Source: Candidatus Woesearchaeota archaeon
GTDB taxonomy: Archaea > Nanobdellota > Nanobdellia > Woesearchaeales > WJKL01
DNA: 12,970 nucleotides
Assembly: GCA_014729145.1 (NCBI GenBank)
Contig: WJKL01000053.1
Span: forward strand, 1-12,970
Direction of reading: 5' to 3'
Part shown: positions 4,672-12,369 of the stretch, piece after piece
How the letters are laid out: each line of letters opens with the position of its first letter
Position numbering within the stretch: the first letter of the stretch is position 1
Position numbers and translations under genes: made by a program
The notes under the pieces: generated by a model
Told to the model about the DNA's origin: nothing
Databases searched by the model: none
Seen by the model: only the letters and a program-made list of their open reading frames with translations

Positions 4672-5910
4672 ATGAAAAAAATAATCCTAGCAATAATCAT
4701 GGCAGTTTGTCTGATTAGTTCTATAGCTGCAGGATTTATGGGAAGCTGGGATTCTATCATTCCAAATGGAGAGGTAGATGACTGGGATAGTGATACTACT
4801 GATGATTGGGATAGTGATACTACTGATGATTGGGATAGTGATACTACTGATGATTGGGATAGTGATACTACTGATGATTGGGATAGTGATACTACTGATT
4901 GGATTGATGACAACTATAATTTTAATGGAGATGATGATTTTATACCTATTGATGATGAAGGACCAGGACCTGGGCCATTTGACGGGCCTGTAGGAGATGA
5001 AGATGATCCTGACATTCCTGACGAGTTTCCACCAGTTGCAAATATAGGAATAGTCCATTCTGCAGAGATCAATGAAAACATAATATTTGATGGAAGTAGA
5101 TCTTATGACCCAGACGGAGAGATTGTAAGCTATGAATGGGATTTTGGAGATGGGAACTCTGGAAACAGCGCTACTGAAGAACATGCTTATACAGATGAAG
5201 GAGTTTATACTATCAGCTTAACTGTAACTGATGATGACGGAAAAACTGATACAGACAGAGTTAATATTGAAGTAATTGATGAAGATGATGATGATGAAAA
5301 TAATGATCCTGTGATAACATCAAGGCCTGTAACTGAGGCTGATGTTGGAGTGAGATATAATTATGATGTTGATGCTGAAGATGTAGATAATGATACTTTA
5401 ACATATTCACTTACAGAATCACCAGAAGAAATGACTGTTGATTCAGCAACAGGATTAATAGAATGGAGACCTGAAGAAGAGGGAGAATATGATGTTACGG
5501 TTACAGTGGAAGACGGCAATGGAGGAAGTGACAGCCAAGTTTATACAATAAATGTTGAAGATGATGAAGATGATGATGGTGAAGAAATAATTATAGACAA
5601 CAAACTTGCAGTAAGAGCAAAGATAAGCAGCAAGGAGTATATGCCAGCAGGAGAGATAGTAAGGATAAGGACAAATGTAGAGAATATTGGAGCAAATGAT
5701 CTAGAAAATATTAAGATAATTGCAAGTGTTCAGGAATTAGCGATAAGAGATATGAGCGGTTCATTTGATTTAAATGATGGGGATGAAACTTCAAAGAACC
5801 TGCAGCTAAGAATACCAGAATATGCAGAGCAGGGAACATATACAGTAAAGCTAAGCTTTAGCAATGATGATATGAGAAGGGTAATATACAGGGAAATAAC
5901 AGTTATTTAA
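4672..5910 (+). CDS. Secreted PKD/Ig-like surface protein with acidic tandem repeats
   Basis: The 412-residue product has a signal peptide (residues 1-20, hydrophobic, ending SIAA-G). Residues 36-75 are five copies of DDWDSDTT. An acidic, proline/glycine-rich linker follows (to about 120). Residues about 121-202 form a PKD domain with the hallmark YEWDFGDG (154-161) and GVYTISLTVTD. Residues about 212-296 form a cadherin/He_PIG-like Ig domain (DPVITSRPVTEADVG, then EEGEYDVTVTVEDGNGG). Residues about 311-412 form a CARDB-like domain homologous to the second domain of the S-layer protein encoded next. There is no C-terminal membrane segment, so it is probably released or held non-covalently in the S-layer. 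Many DxD stretches suggest calcium binding. One sequon (N240-D-T) is present. Adhesion or surface structure is likely; a ligand is unknown. Confidence 0.85.
   Translation: MKKIILAIIMAVCLISSIAAGFMGSWDSIIPNGEVDDWDSDTTDDWDSDTTDDWDSDTTDDWDSDTTDDWDSDTTDWIDDNYNFNGDDDFIPIDDEGPGPGPFDGPVGDEDDPDIPDEFPPVANIGIVHSAEINENIIFDGSRSYDPDGEIVSYEWDFGDGNSGNSATEEHAYTDEGVYTISLTVTDDDGKTDTDRVNIEVIDEDDDDENNDPVITSRPVTEADVGVRYNYDVDAEDVDNDTLTYSLTESPEEMTVDSATGLIEWRPEEEGEYDVTVTVEDGNGGSDSQVYTINVEDDEDDDGEEIIIDNKLAVRAKISSKEYMPAGEIVRIRTNVENIGANDLENIKIIASVQELAIRDMSGSFDLNDGDETSKNLQLRIPEYAEQGTYTVKLSFSNDDMRRVIYREITVI
4777..4896 (+). repeat. Tandem 24-bp repeat, five units, in frame
   Basis: Five head-to-tail copies of a 24-bp unit encode DDWDSDTT. 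Units 2-5 are identical at the DNA level, and unit 1 differs by a single synonymous C/T change, which points to recent expansion by slippage or unequal exchange. Because 24 is a multiple of three and the unit lacks stops in several frames, spurious open frames appear on both strands here. Confidence 0.95.
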
Positions 5911-5957
5911 AAGTAGTTAAATAGTGTTGTTACTCTTATATACTAAAAACCAAAAGG

Positions 5958-5965
5958 TTTATAAA
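5958..5965 (+). promoter_or_regulatory. TATA box of the S-layer gene with adjacent inverted repeat
   Basis: TTTATAAA follows CAAAAGG (BRE-like) and overlaps the right arm of AAACC-AAAA-GGTTT (5947-5960). A second possible box, TTTAAATTATA, starts at 5969. Either would give a leader of roughly 50-60 nt before ATG 6048, longer than for most genes here. Confidence 0.5.
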
Positions 5966-6024
5966 GGGTTTAAATTATACTTTATAAGTAAGGGGTGGGT
6001 AGATAACTCAAATTTAGATAAAAA

Positions 6025-6040
6025 CCGTATACGGAGGGAT
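6025..6040 (+). promoter_or_regulatory. Palindrome overlapping a strong Shine-Dalgarno of the S-layer gene
   Basis: CCGTATACGG (6025-6034) is a perfect 10-bp palindrome whose last two bases belong to the GGAGGGAT Shine-Dalgarno (6033-6040), 7 nt before ATG 6048. The ribosome-binding site is among the strongest in the window, as expected for an abundant surface protein. The palindrome could modulate translation or bind a protein; this is inference. Confidence 0.5.
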
Positions 6041-6047
6041 ACAAAAA

Positions 6048-7301
6048 ATGAAAGCAAAAATACTAAGTGTATTGGCAATAATGCTAATAGGCTTGTTCGC
6101 TATCTCCGGAATAGCAAATGCGGATAGCGTACCTGTTTCAATCGAAAAGGTTTACGTTGACGGCAAAGTTGTTGAAGATGGCGATAACCTAGCTATAGAG
6201 AGAGGAACAGAAGAACTAGAGGTTGAAGTTAAACTTGAAGCTCTGGAAGACTCTGATACTCTTAAAGTAGAAGCTACAATAGAGACAGACCATGACAGTG
6301 AAGAAGCAACAGACAAGACAGAAGAATTCTCAATGGATGCTGGAGATACCAGATATGAGACTCTTTTAATCAGCTTACCAGAAAGAATGGAAGTTGAAGA
6401 TGAAGAGTATGCTTTGAGAATCGAAGTAAGTGACAGAAACTCTGATGAAGAGATAGAATATACAACTATAATCAGAGTTAAACCAGCAAAGAATCTGATG
6501 AATATCAAAGATGTTATCTTTGATCCTGAAAACCAGGTTAAGGCTGGAAGAGCATTGTACACAAGAGTAAGAATGAAAAACATGGGAGAAGAGACAGAAG
6601 AAGATGTTAAGGTTAGAGTAAGCATTCCTGAACTTGGAATCAGCGTTTCTGACTATGTTGATGAAGTTGAGGAAGAAGACTCTGTAACTAGCGAAGATCT
6701 TTGGATGAGAATACCTGAATGTGCTGAAGCTGGCGAATATACAGCAACAGTAACTGTTGAATTTGACGAAGGAGATGAAGAAATATCTGAAAATTTCTTG
6801 ATCAATGTTGTTGAAGGAGATGTCTGCGGATTAGACGAAGACAAGACAGTTATCGCTGTAAGTGCAGAAGCTCAGACAGTAACAGCAGGTGAAACAGGAG
6901 CTGTTTATCCATTGACAATAAGCAACACTGGAAATTCAGCAAACACATACACAATAAGTGCTGAAGCAGGAGATTGGGCAGATATCAAAATCAGTCCAAA
7001 TGTAGCTGTTTTAAGTGCTGGTGAAACAAAAGTTGTTTATGTGTATGTTTCAGCTAACGAAGATGCTAGCGAAGGAGCACAAAGCTTTGGACTAACTATT
7101 AACAGTGGAGACGAGACAGTTAAAGAGATCACTCTTAATGCAAATGTTGAAGCTGGAAGCAATGGCTGGGATAAAGCTAAGAAAGGCCTAGAAGCTGCAT
7201 TAGTTGTTTTAGTTGTACTTTTGGTTGTAATCGGCTTAATTGTTGGTTTTAACAGACTAAAAGGAAACGACGAAGAACTACAAGAAGAAACTTACTACTA
7301 A
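6048..7301 (+). CDS. Putative S-layer protein with C-terminal membrane anchor
   Basis: The 417-residue product resembles the small S-layer-type proteins annotated in DPANN archaea. It has a signal peptide (residues 1-26, cleavage near ANA-DS), three beta-sandwich domains and a C-terminal transmembrane helix (about 381-400, LEAALVVLVVLLVVIGLIVG) followed by a short charged tail ending ETYY. Domain 1 (27-145) is glutamate/aspartate rich. Domain 2 (about 150-256) contains IPELGISVSDY and RIPECAEAGEYTATV and is homologous to the end of the upstream PKD protein. Domain 3 (about 262-368) is NEW3/CARDB-like (TVTAGETGAVYPLTISNTGN). High acidity, a strong ribosome-binding site, its own promoter and a hairpin-poly-T terminator suggest a highly expressed monocistronic gene. 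I find no N-x-S/T sequon anywhere in it. S-layer identity is inferred from architecture, not demonstrated. Confidence 0.8.
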   Translation: MKAKILSVLAIMLIGLFAISGIANADSVPVSIEKVYVDGKVVEDGDNLAIERGTEELEVEVKLEALEDSDTLKVEATIETDHDSEEATDKTEEFSMDAGDTRYETLLISLPERMEVEDEEYALRIEVSDRNSDEEIEYTTIIRVKPAKNLMNIKDVIFDPENQVKAGRALYTRVRMKNMGEETEEDVKVRVSIPELGISVSDYVDEVEEEDSVTSEDLWMRIPECAEAGEYTATVTVEFDEGDEEISENFLINVVEGDVCGLDEDKTVIAVSAEAQTVTAGETGAVYPLTISNTGNSANTYTISAEAGDWADIKISPNVAVLSAGETKVVYVYVSANEDASEGAQSFGLTINSGDETVKEITLNANVEAGSNGWDKAKKGLEAALVVLVVLLVVIGLIVGFNRLKGNDEELQEETYY

Positions 7302-7325
7302 ATGTAGTATTTTTTTATTTTTTTT
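7293..7325 (+). terminator. Hairpin plus poly-T terminator of the S-layer gene
   Basis: TACTAC (7293-7298), loop TAAAT, GTAGTA (7304-7309) is followed at once by T7, A, T8. The stop codon lies in the loop region. The layout resembles an intrinsic terminator, and the T runs alone would suffice for archaeal polymerase. Confidence 0.7.
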
Positions 7326-7341
7326 ATCTTTTTCTTTTAAA

Positions 7342-7349
7342 TTTATATT
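7342..7349 (+). promoter_or_regulatory. Possible TATA box for the reductase-AglB transcript
   Basis: TTTATATT preceded by TTTTAAA is the best box A candidate after the S-layer terminator. Initiation near 7370 would leave a leader of about 65 nt that contains the hairpin at 7379-7420. Confidence 0.4.
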
Positions 7350-7378
7350 GATCCTCAGTTGCAGGAATATTCAACAAA

Positions 7379-7420
7379 GATTAAATTCAAAGGCACAGAT
7401 TGTCTTGAATTTACTTAATC
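7379..7420 (+). promoter_or_regulatory. Leader hairpin upstream of the reductase gene
   Basis: TAAATTCAA (7382-7390) and TTGAATTTA (7405-7413) are perfect 9-bp arms with a 14-nt loop; GATTAA (7379-7384) and TTAATC (7415-7420) add an outer, partly overlapping arm. The structure ends 5 nt before the AGGGG ribosome-binding sequence at about 7426. It could be a translational control hairpin or a DNA operator; no known riboswitch is recognised. Confidence 0.4.
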
Positions 7421-7435
7421 AAATAAGGGGATAAA

Positions 7436-8521
7436 ATGATCATTATAATTGGAGCAGGGCCAACAGGCTGTTTTTTAGGGGGATTATTAGCTAAAGCAGG
7501 TAAAGAAGTATCTATCTATGAAGAACACAGCTGTATAGGCAGGCCTGTGCAGTGTACAGGGATTGTAACAAAAGATATAGAGAATATAATAAAGCTTAAA
7601 GATAAGTTTATTGTCAATAAAGTAGAAAAAATAAGGGTTTATTCTAAGAATAATAAAGTAGAGATTCCAACTGATGATATAGTTCTAGATAGGGAGAAGT
7701 TTGACAAGTATTTGGCTGAAAAAGCTAAAGAATATGGAGCAAAAATATGTCTGGAGCATAAGTTTTTAGGTATAAAAGGGAAGAAGGCTGTATTTGCTGA
7801 TAAAAACAACAAGATAAAGACAGTTAAAGCAGAATATATAATAGGGGCGGATGGTGTTTTATCTGATGTTTCTAAAGCAAATGCCATGTTTGATAAAAGA
7901 AAATTCTATCTGGGAATACAGGCAAGAGTTAAAGGAAAATATGATAGAAAAAAGTATGAAGTTTATTTGGGGAGTGTTTGTGATGATTTTTTTGGGTGGG
8001 TTGTTCCAGAATCAGAAAATATTGCAAGAGTAGGAATTGCTTCTAAGAAAAATGCAAAAAAGAAATTTAGAGAATTTTTAAAGATTAAGAAGGTTGAAGA
8101 AAGCGATATCATAGAATATCAAGGAGGGTTGATCCCTGTTTATGATAAGAATCAAATGGTAAAAAGAAAGGATGTTTTTTTGATTGGAGATGCTGCTGGT
8201 CAAGTGAAGGCAACTACAGGAGGCGGGATAGTGCCTGGATTAAGAGCAGCAAAGATATTAACTGATTGTTTGATTAATGGAAAAGATTACAGGAAAAGGT
8301 TAAGAAAACTGAACAGAGAGTTAAAGATCCATCTAAAGATTAGAAAGATATTAAATAAATTTACAGACAAAGATTATAATAGACTGATTGAAATCATTGA
8401 TAATAAGAAGGTTAAAAGAGTTTTGAATAAATACAGCAGAGATAATCCAGTAAAATTAATATTAGGAATTTTGCTGAAAAAACCTTCTATTGTAAAATAT
8501 ACAACAAAATTTATAAATTAA
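7436..8521 (+). CDS. Geranylgeranyl reductase family FAD-dependent oxidoreductase
   Basis: The 361-residue protein has an N-terminal FAD-binding Rossmann motif (IIIIGAGPTGCFLG, residues 2-15, then E29/E30). The family block IGRPVQCTGIV spans residues 34-44. GADGVLSDVSKA near 137-148 and GDAAGQVKATTGGGIVPG (251-268) complete the p-hydroxybenzoate-hydroxylase-like fold. Members saturate isoprenoid chains of archaeal lipids (digeranylgeranyl glycerophospholipid), and homologues reduce an isoprene of dolichol phosphate in haloarchaea. It is somewhat shorter than typical members of about 390-400 residues; the C-terminal helical part seems reduced. A GGGG ribosome-binding sequence precedes ATG 7436. 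AglB follows after 18 nt, so the two are probably co-transcribed, which favours polyprenol-carrier reduction, although bulk lipid saturation remains possible. Confidence 0.85.
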   Translation: MIIIIGAGPTGCFLGGLLAKAGKEVSIYEEHSCIGRPVQCTGIVTKDIENIIKLKDKFIVNKVEKIRVYSKNNKVEIPTDDIVLDREKFDKYLAEKAKEYGAKICLEHKFLGIKGKKAVFADKNNKIKTVKAEYIIGADGVLSDVSKANAMFDKRKFYLGIQARVKGKYDRKKYEVYLGSVCDDFFGWVVPESENIARVGIASKKNAKKKFREFLKIKKVEESDIIEYQGGLIPVYDKNQMVKRKDVFLIGDAAGQVKATTGGGIVPGLRAAKILTDCLINGKDYRKRLRKLNRELKIHLKIRKILNKFTDKDYNRLIEIIDNKKVKRVLNKYSRDNPVKLILGILLKKPSIVKYTTKFIN

Positions 8522-8539
8522 GTTAATTTCCTCAAAAAA

Positions 8540-11500
8540 ATGGAAGATGATGAAGAAATCTCAATCGATCTGAGCAAGATAAAGAAATTTTTTAAAAGAA
8601 AAAAAGCTAGTTCTAAAGCTGAGAATGCTGAGAAGAAGGTTGAAGAAGAGATTGATGAGGAGAAAATCAAGATAAAAGAACTGAAAAAAGAAGAGATTGA
8701 AGAGGAAAAACGATTGAAGAAATTAGAAGACAGTGAGGAAGTAATTGAGAAAGAAAAGAAAAAGATAAAAGATCTGGAAGAAAAGGAAGAGGAAATCAAG
8801 AAACAAGAAGAAAGAGAAGAGAAAAAGATAGAGAAAGAGGAAGAGAAAGTTGAAAAAGTTGAAGAAGAAATTTCATTTGATATTAAGAAGGTATTTGGTT
8901 TTTTTAAGGGAAATAAATGGGCAATTCCTGTATTATTAATATTGATTGCGGTATTTTTTTCTGTGTTCTTTAGAATGTATCCATCTGATCTGCCTGTAAC
9001 TGAAGAATGGGCTGAAAACAGTGTTTATAATTTTTATAAAAATCAGATAAAGAATGATATAGACAAACAGTATCCTAATCTACCTGATGCTAATAAGCAA
9101 AGTTTAATTCAAAACCAGTTTATCGAATTTTTGAATGAGAATGAAAATAGATTAGAGAAAGAGATTGAAGCTACTGCTGAAAGTTTTAAGGAAAGGATGA
9201 AAGATGAAGATGGAAATACATATCTTCTGGCTATTGATCCATATTATTATATGAGGCATGTCAGGCATTATATAGAGGATGGACAGGCAGGAACAACTTA
9301 TGTTGGAGGAGAATATGGAGTTAGTGAAGATATTGAATTATATTATGAAGGCAGAGGGTCTAATATTAATTTTAATAAAAAACAAGATTGGGATGGACAA
9401 AGAATGGCTCCGATTGGATCTCCTTCTTCAATGAGTTTCCATAGCTATTTTTCAGCTTATCTGTATAAATTTATAAGTATTTTTAATAAAGATGTTTCTT
9501 TGATGGGTGTTATGTTTTTGGTTCCTGTTATTATTTCAGCATTGGCTGTACTTCCTGCTTTTTTTATCGGAAAAAGAATTGGGGGTAATGTTGGAGGATT
9601 TTTTGCTGGAATGATGGTTGCAGTAAATTCTGCTTTTTTAGGAAGAACAGCTGGAGGATTCTCAGATACAGATGCTTATAATGTTTTATTTCCTTTGTTA
9701 GCGGTATGGCTGTTTTTAGAGGCTTTTGAAGCAGAAAACTGGAAAAAGAAGATTGGTTTGACTTGTTTATCAGGGTTGTCTATTGGATTGTTTGCTTTTG
9801 CTTGGTCTGGGTGGTGGTATATTTTTGATGCTATATTAGGGGCAATTGGTATTTATTTAATATATGGTATATTTATTAATAGAAATAAGATCAAAGAAAA
9901 TTGGTTGAAATTATTCAAACAGCCAAAGGTTAAAAATACATTGATAATATTAATTGTTTTTATTTTATTTTCAGGTTTATTTATAAGTTTGTTTAAAGAT
10001 TTTAGTGGGTTTTATGAAGGATTTTTTAATAAACCAATAAAAATAATGACTGGGCTGAAGACAGTGGGAGTAACATCAATATGGCCCAATATTAGAACAA
10101 CAGTTGCTGAATTAAATGCAGCGTCTATTAAAACAATAGCCAATCAAATTGGAGGGAAGTTTTTGTTTGCTTTTTCTTTATTAGGGTTGCTTCTAGTATT
10201 AACTAAAAAAGATAAAACAGGGGAGAGGTATGTTAAACAATTTACTTTGTTGGCAGTCTGGTTTATAGGAACAATATATGCTTCAACACAAGGAGTAAGA
10301 TTTGTGCTTTTATTAGTTCCTGCTTTTTCAATTGCTTTTGGAGCAGGAGCAGGAATAATCTATCAATCTGCTTCAAAATGGGTAAACAATGAGATGAAAA
10401 TACCTAAAAAGGTAATCAATATTGTTTTAATATTGGTTCTTTTGTTGTTATTGGCTGGACCTATCTCTTCAGCAAATAAAACTGCAAAGAATGAGATTCC
10501 AAGTATGAATGATGCATGGTATGGTACTTTAATTGAAATCAAAGAAGAATCAAGTGAAGATGCTATAATCAACAGCTGGTGGGATTTTGGACATTGGTTT
10601 ATTACCTTAGCAGACAGAAAAGTTACTTTTGACGGAGCAGGGCAGGATAAACATATGGCTCACTGGATTGGAAAAAGCTTATTAGAAAATGATGAAGAAA
10701 AAACTATGGGAATATTAAGAATGGTGGATTGTGGAAACAACAATGCTTTTTGGGCTTTAGATGAAATATTGAATGATACTCTAAAATCAATTGAGATATT
10801 AAATGAAATTATTGTTATGAATGAAAAAGATGCAAAAGAATATTTGAGGGATTATATAGAAGAGGTAGAAGATGTTATTCAATATACACATTGTGAGCCT
10901 CCTGAAAATTATTATATAACTTCAGAAGATATGGTTGGAAAATCAGGGGTATGGGCTCATTTTGGAAGCTGGGATTTTGAAAGAGCTTATATCTACAATA
11001 AATTAAGAAAAGTAAAAGATAGTGAAAAAGGGGTTGAGATTATTAAGAATAAATTTAATTATTCAGAAGAAAAAGCAGAAGAATATTATTATGATGTGCA
11101 GGCAATAACTTCAACAAGACAGGCTGATTCATGGATTGCGCCATGGCCAAGCTATGCTGGAGAAGGAAGATGTGCAGAAGGGGAGGAAGGATTGGTTGTA
11201 TGCAACAATGGAATAAAATTAGATTTGAAAAATGATGAAGCATGGATTGATTCTTCTGAAGGCAAGATATATCCCAAAAAGATAGCTATTCCTGAAAAGG
11301 AAGATATTTTAGTTAAGGAATTTGAAGGTCAGATATTAACCACTAACAACAATGTTGAATTAGGGGCTGTATTTGTTCCTATAGGAAACGGAAATTATAA
11401 GATGGTTTTGATGGATGAGGCATTGGTTGAATCTACTTTTACAAAACTTTTCTATCTACAAGGCCATAGTTCAAAGTATTTTGATCTTTTTAGTGAAAGA

Positions 11501-11656
11501 AAACAGATTAGCGGAGGCCAGATATATGTTTGGAAATTAGATTGGGATGGAAATAGTAAAAACAATATATTTGATGGTGATGAAAAAGAAGAAATAGTTC
11601 AAAATCTTGAAATCCAAACAAATTCAACAGATAATCTGATAAATTCTACTTCTTAA
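8540..11656 (+). CDS. aglB: Oligosaccharyltransferase AglB/STT3 with N-terminal coiled-coil extension
   Basis: The 1038-residue protein transfers lipid-linked glycan to asparagine on exported proteins at the outer face of the membrane. Residues about 25-110 are a very charged K/E heptad-like coiled coil. The first membrane helix is about 127-145 (IPVLLILIAVFFSVFF). The first catalytic-loop aspartate is D233 in AIDPYYYMRHV. The DxD-type motif D376-T-D378 lies in GGFSDTDAYNVLFPL. Multiple membrane segments continue to about residue 645. The soluble domain carries the acceptor-binding motif WWDFG (680-684), a variant of WWDYG, with a later D-x-x-K stretch that may be the DK motif. The cytosolic extension is unusual: EEISIDLSKIKKFFK (5-19) is echoed by EEISFDIKKVFGFFK (109-123), flanking the coiled coil. 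I see no clear ribosome-binding site; the 18-nt gap suggests coupling to the reductase gene. Confidence 0.93.
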   Translation: MEDDEEISIDLSKIKKFFKRKKASSKAENAEKKVEEEIDEEKIKIKELKKEEIEEEKRLKKLEDSEEVIEKEKKKIKDLEEKEEEIKKQEEREEKKIEKEEEKVEKVEEEISFDIKKVFGFFKGNKWAIPVLLILIAVFFSVFFRMYPSDLPVTEEWAENSVYNFYKNQIKNDIDKQYPNLPDANKQSLIQNQFIEFLNENENRLEKEIEATAESFKERMKDEDGNTYLLAIDPYYYMRHVRHYIEDGQAGTTYVGGEYGVSEDIELYYEGRGSNINFNKKQDWDGQRMAPIGSPSSMSFHSYFSAYLYKFISIFNKDVSLMGVMFLVPVIISALAVLPAFFIGKRIGGNVGGFFAGMMVAVNSAFLGRTAGGFSDTDAYNVLFPLLAVWLFLEAFEAENWKKKIGLTCLSGLSIGLFAFAWSGWWYIFDAILGAIGIYLIYGIFINRNKIKENWLKLFKQPKVKNTLIILIVFILFSGLFISLFKDFSGFYEGFFNKPIKIMTGLKTVGVTSIWPNIRTTVAELNAASIKTIANQIGGKFLFAFSLLGLLLVLTKKDKTGERYVKQFTLLAVWFIGTIYASTQGVRFVLLLVPAFSIAFGAGAGIIYQSASKWVNNEMKIPKKVINIVLILVLLLLLAGPISSANKTAKNEIPSMNDAWYGTLIEIKEESSEDAIINSWWDFGHWFITLADRKVTFDGAGQDKHMAHWIGKSLLENDEEKTMGILRMVDCGNNNAFWALDEILNDTLKSIEILNEIIVMNEKDAKEYLRDYIEEVEDVIQYTHCEPPENYYITSEDMVGKSGVWAHFGSWDFERAYIYNKLRKVKDSEKGVEIIKNKFNYSEEKAEEYYYDVQAITSTRQADSWIAPWPSYAGEGRCAEGEEGLVVCNNGIKLDLKNDEAWIDSSEGKIYPKKIAIPEKEDILVKEFEGQILTTNNNVELGAVFVPIGNGNYKMVLMDEALVESTFTKLFYLQGHSSKYFDLFSERKQISGGQIYVWKLDWDGNSKNNIFDGDEKEEIVQNLEIQTNSTDNLINSTS

Positions 11657-11663
11657 AAAAAGC

Positions 11664-11673
11664 TTTATAAATA
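11664..11673 (+). promoter_or_regulatory. TATA box of the GT2/DUF2304 operon
   Basis: TTTATAAATA, the same sequence as the tRNA promoter, is centred about 26 nt before ATG 11694, predicting a leaderless transcript. It starts only 8 nt after the aglB stop codon. Confidence 0.65.
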
Positions 11674-11693
11674 ATGAAACTTTTTATATAAAA

Positions 11694-12368
11694 ATGAAAA
11701 AATTTATTGTAATTCCTGCTTATAATGAAGAAAAAGTAATTAAAAGGGTTATTTCTGATCTTAAAGAACATAATTATGAAAATATTATTGTAGTGGATGA
11801 CTGCAGTAAAGATAATACATCCAAGATTGCTTTGAAGCAGGGAGCAGTTGTGCTCAATCATATTGTAAACAGAGGGCAGGGAGCTGCTATTAAGACAGGA
11901 ATAGATTATTCATTAAAGAAAGATGCAGATATTATAATTACATTTGATGCAGATGGACAGCACAGAGCTGAAGATATTGAAAGCTTGATTAAACCAATAA
12001 AAAAAGGGGAAGCAGATATCTGTCTTGGAAGCAGATTTTTGGATAACAGGTCTAATGTGCCTTTATACAAGAAAGTAGTGCTTAAATGCGGTATATATGT
12101 TATAAGAGCGATGTATGGGATTAAACTTACAGATGTACATAATGGTCTAAGGGCTATGAACAGGAAAGCTGCCAAGAAAATAGAGATAAAATCAAACAGG
12201 ATGGAGCATGCTTCTGAGATATTAGAAGAGATAAAGAAAAAGAAATTAAGATATAAGGAGATTCCTGTAGTCATAAGATATACAGATTATTCAAAGAAAA
12301 AAGGGCAGAGTTCATGGAATGCTTTGAAGATATTTTTAAAGATGATGATTAAAAAAATAGTAGATTAA
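11694..12368 (+). CDS. GT2 glycosyltransferase, DPM1/polyprenol-phosphate type
   Basis: The 224-residue enzyme is a compact GT-A fold. It begins with the family opening IVIPAYNEE (residues 5-13). IIVVDDCSKDNT (31-42) binds the nucleotide, and D85-A-D87 in TFDADGQH is the metal-binding DxD. GSRF and DVHNGLRAMNR follow, as in dolichol-phosphate mannosyltransferase and related enzymes that move a sugar from a nucleotide donor to a polyprenyl phosphate. It has no transmembrane helices, so it is cytosolic or peripheral. The next gene, DUF2304, starts one base after the stop and probably provides membrane association. Adjacency to aglB suggests a role in building the N-glycan donor or its precursor. 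The sugar cannot be told from the sequence. Confidence 0.9.
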   Translation: MKKFIVIPAYNEEKVIKRVISDLKEHNYENIIVVDDCSKDNTSKIALKQGAVVLNHIVNRGQGAAIKTGIDYSLKKDADIIITFDADGQHRAEDIESLIKPIKKGEADICLGSRFLDNRSNVPLYKKVVLKCGIYVIRAMYGIKLTDVHNGLRAMNRKAAKKIEIKSNRMEHASEILEEIKKKKLRYKEIPVVIRYTDYSKKKGQSSWNALKIFLKMMIKKIVD

Positions 12369-12369
12369 A

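Noticed and set aside
4777..4896. CRISPR-like array
   Set aside because: The repeats are contiguous 24-bp units without spacers and encode an in-frame protein repeat.
4644..5184. Several overlapping open frames around the tandem repeat on both strands
   Set aside because: The repeat unit is a multiple of three and lacks stops in several frames, which creates artificial frames such as repeats of VVSLSQSS on the minus strand.
5924..6127. Small open frame before the S-layer gene
   Set aside because: It spans the TATA box, leader and first codons of the S-layer gene, has no similarity to known proteins that I can see, and lacks a ribosome-binding site.
8518..8799. Minus-strand open frame opposite the start of aglB
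   Set aside because: It is the serine/phenylalanine-rich antisense shadow of the K/E coiled coil.
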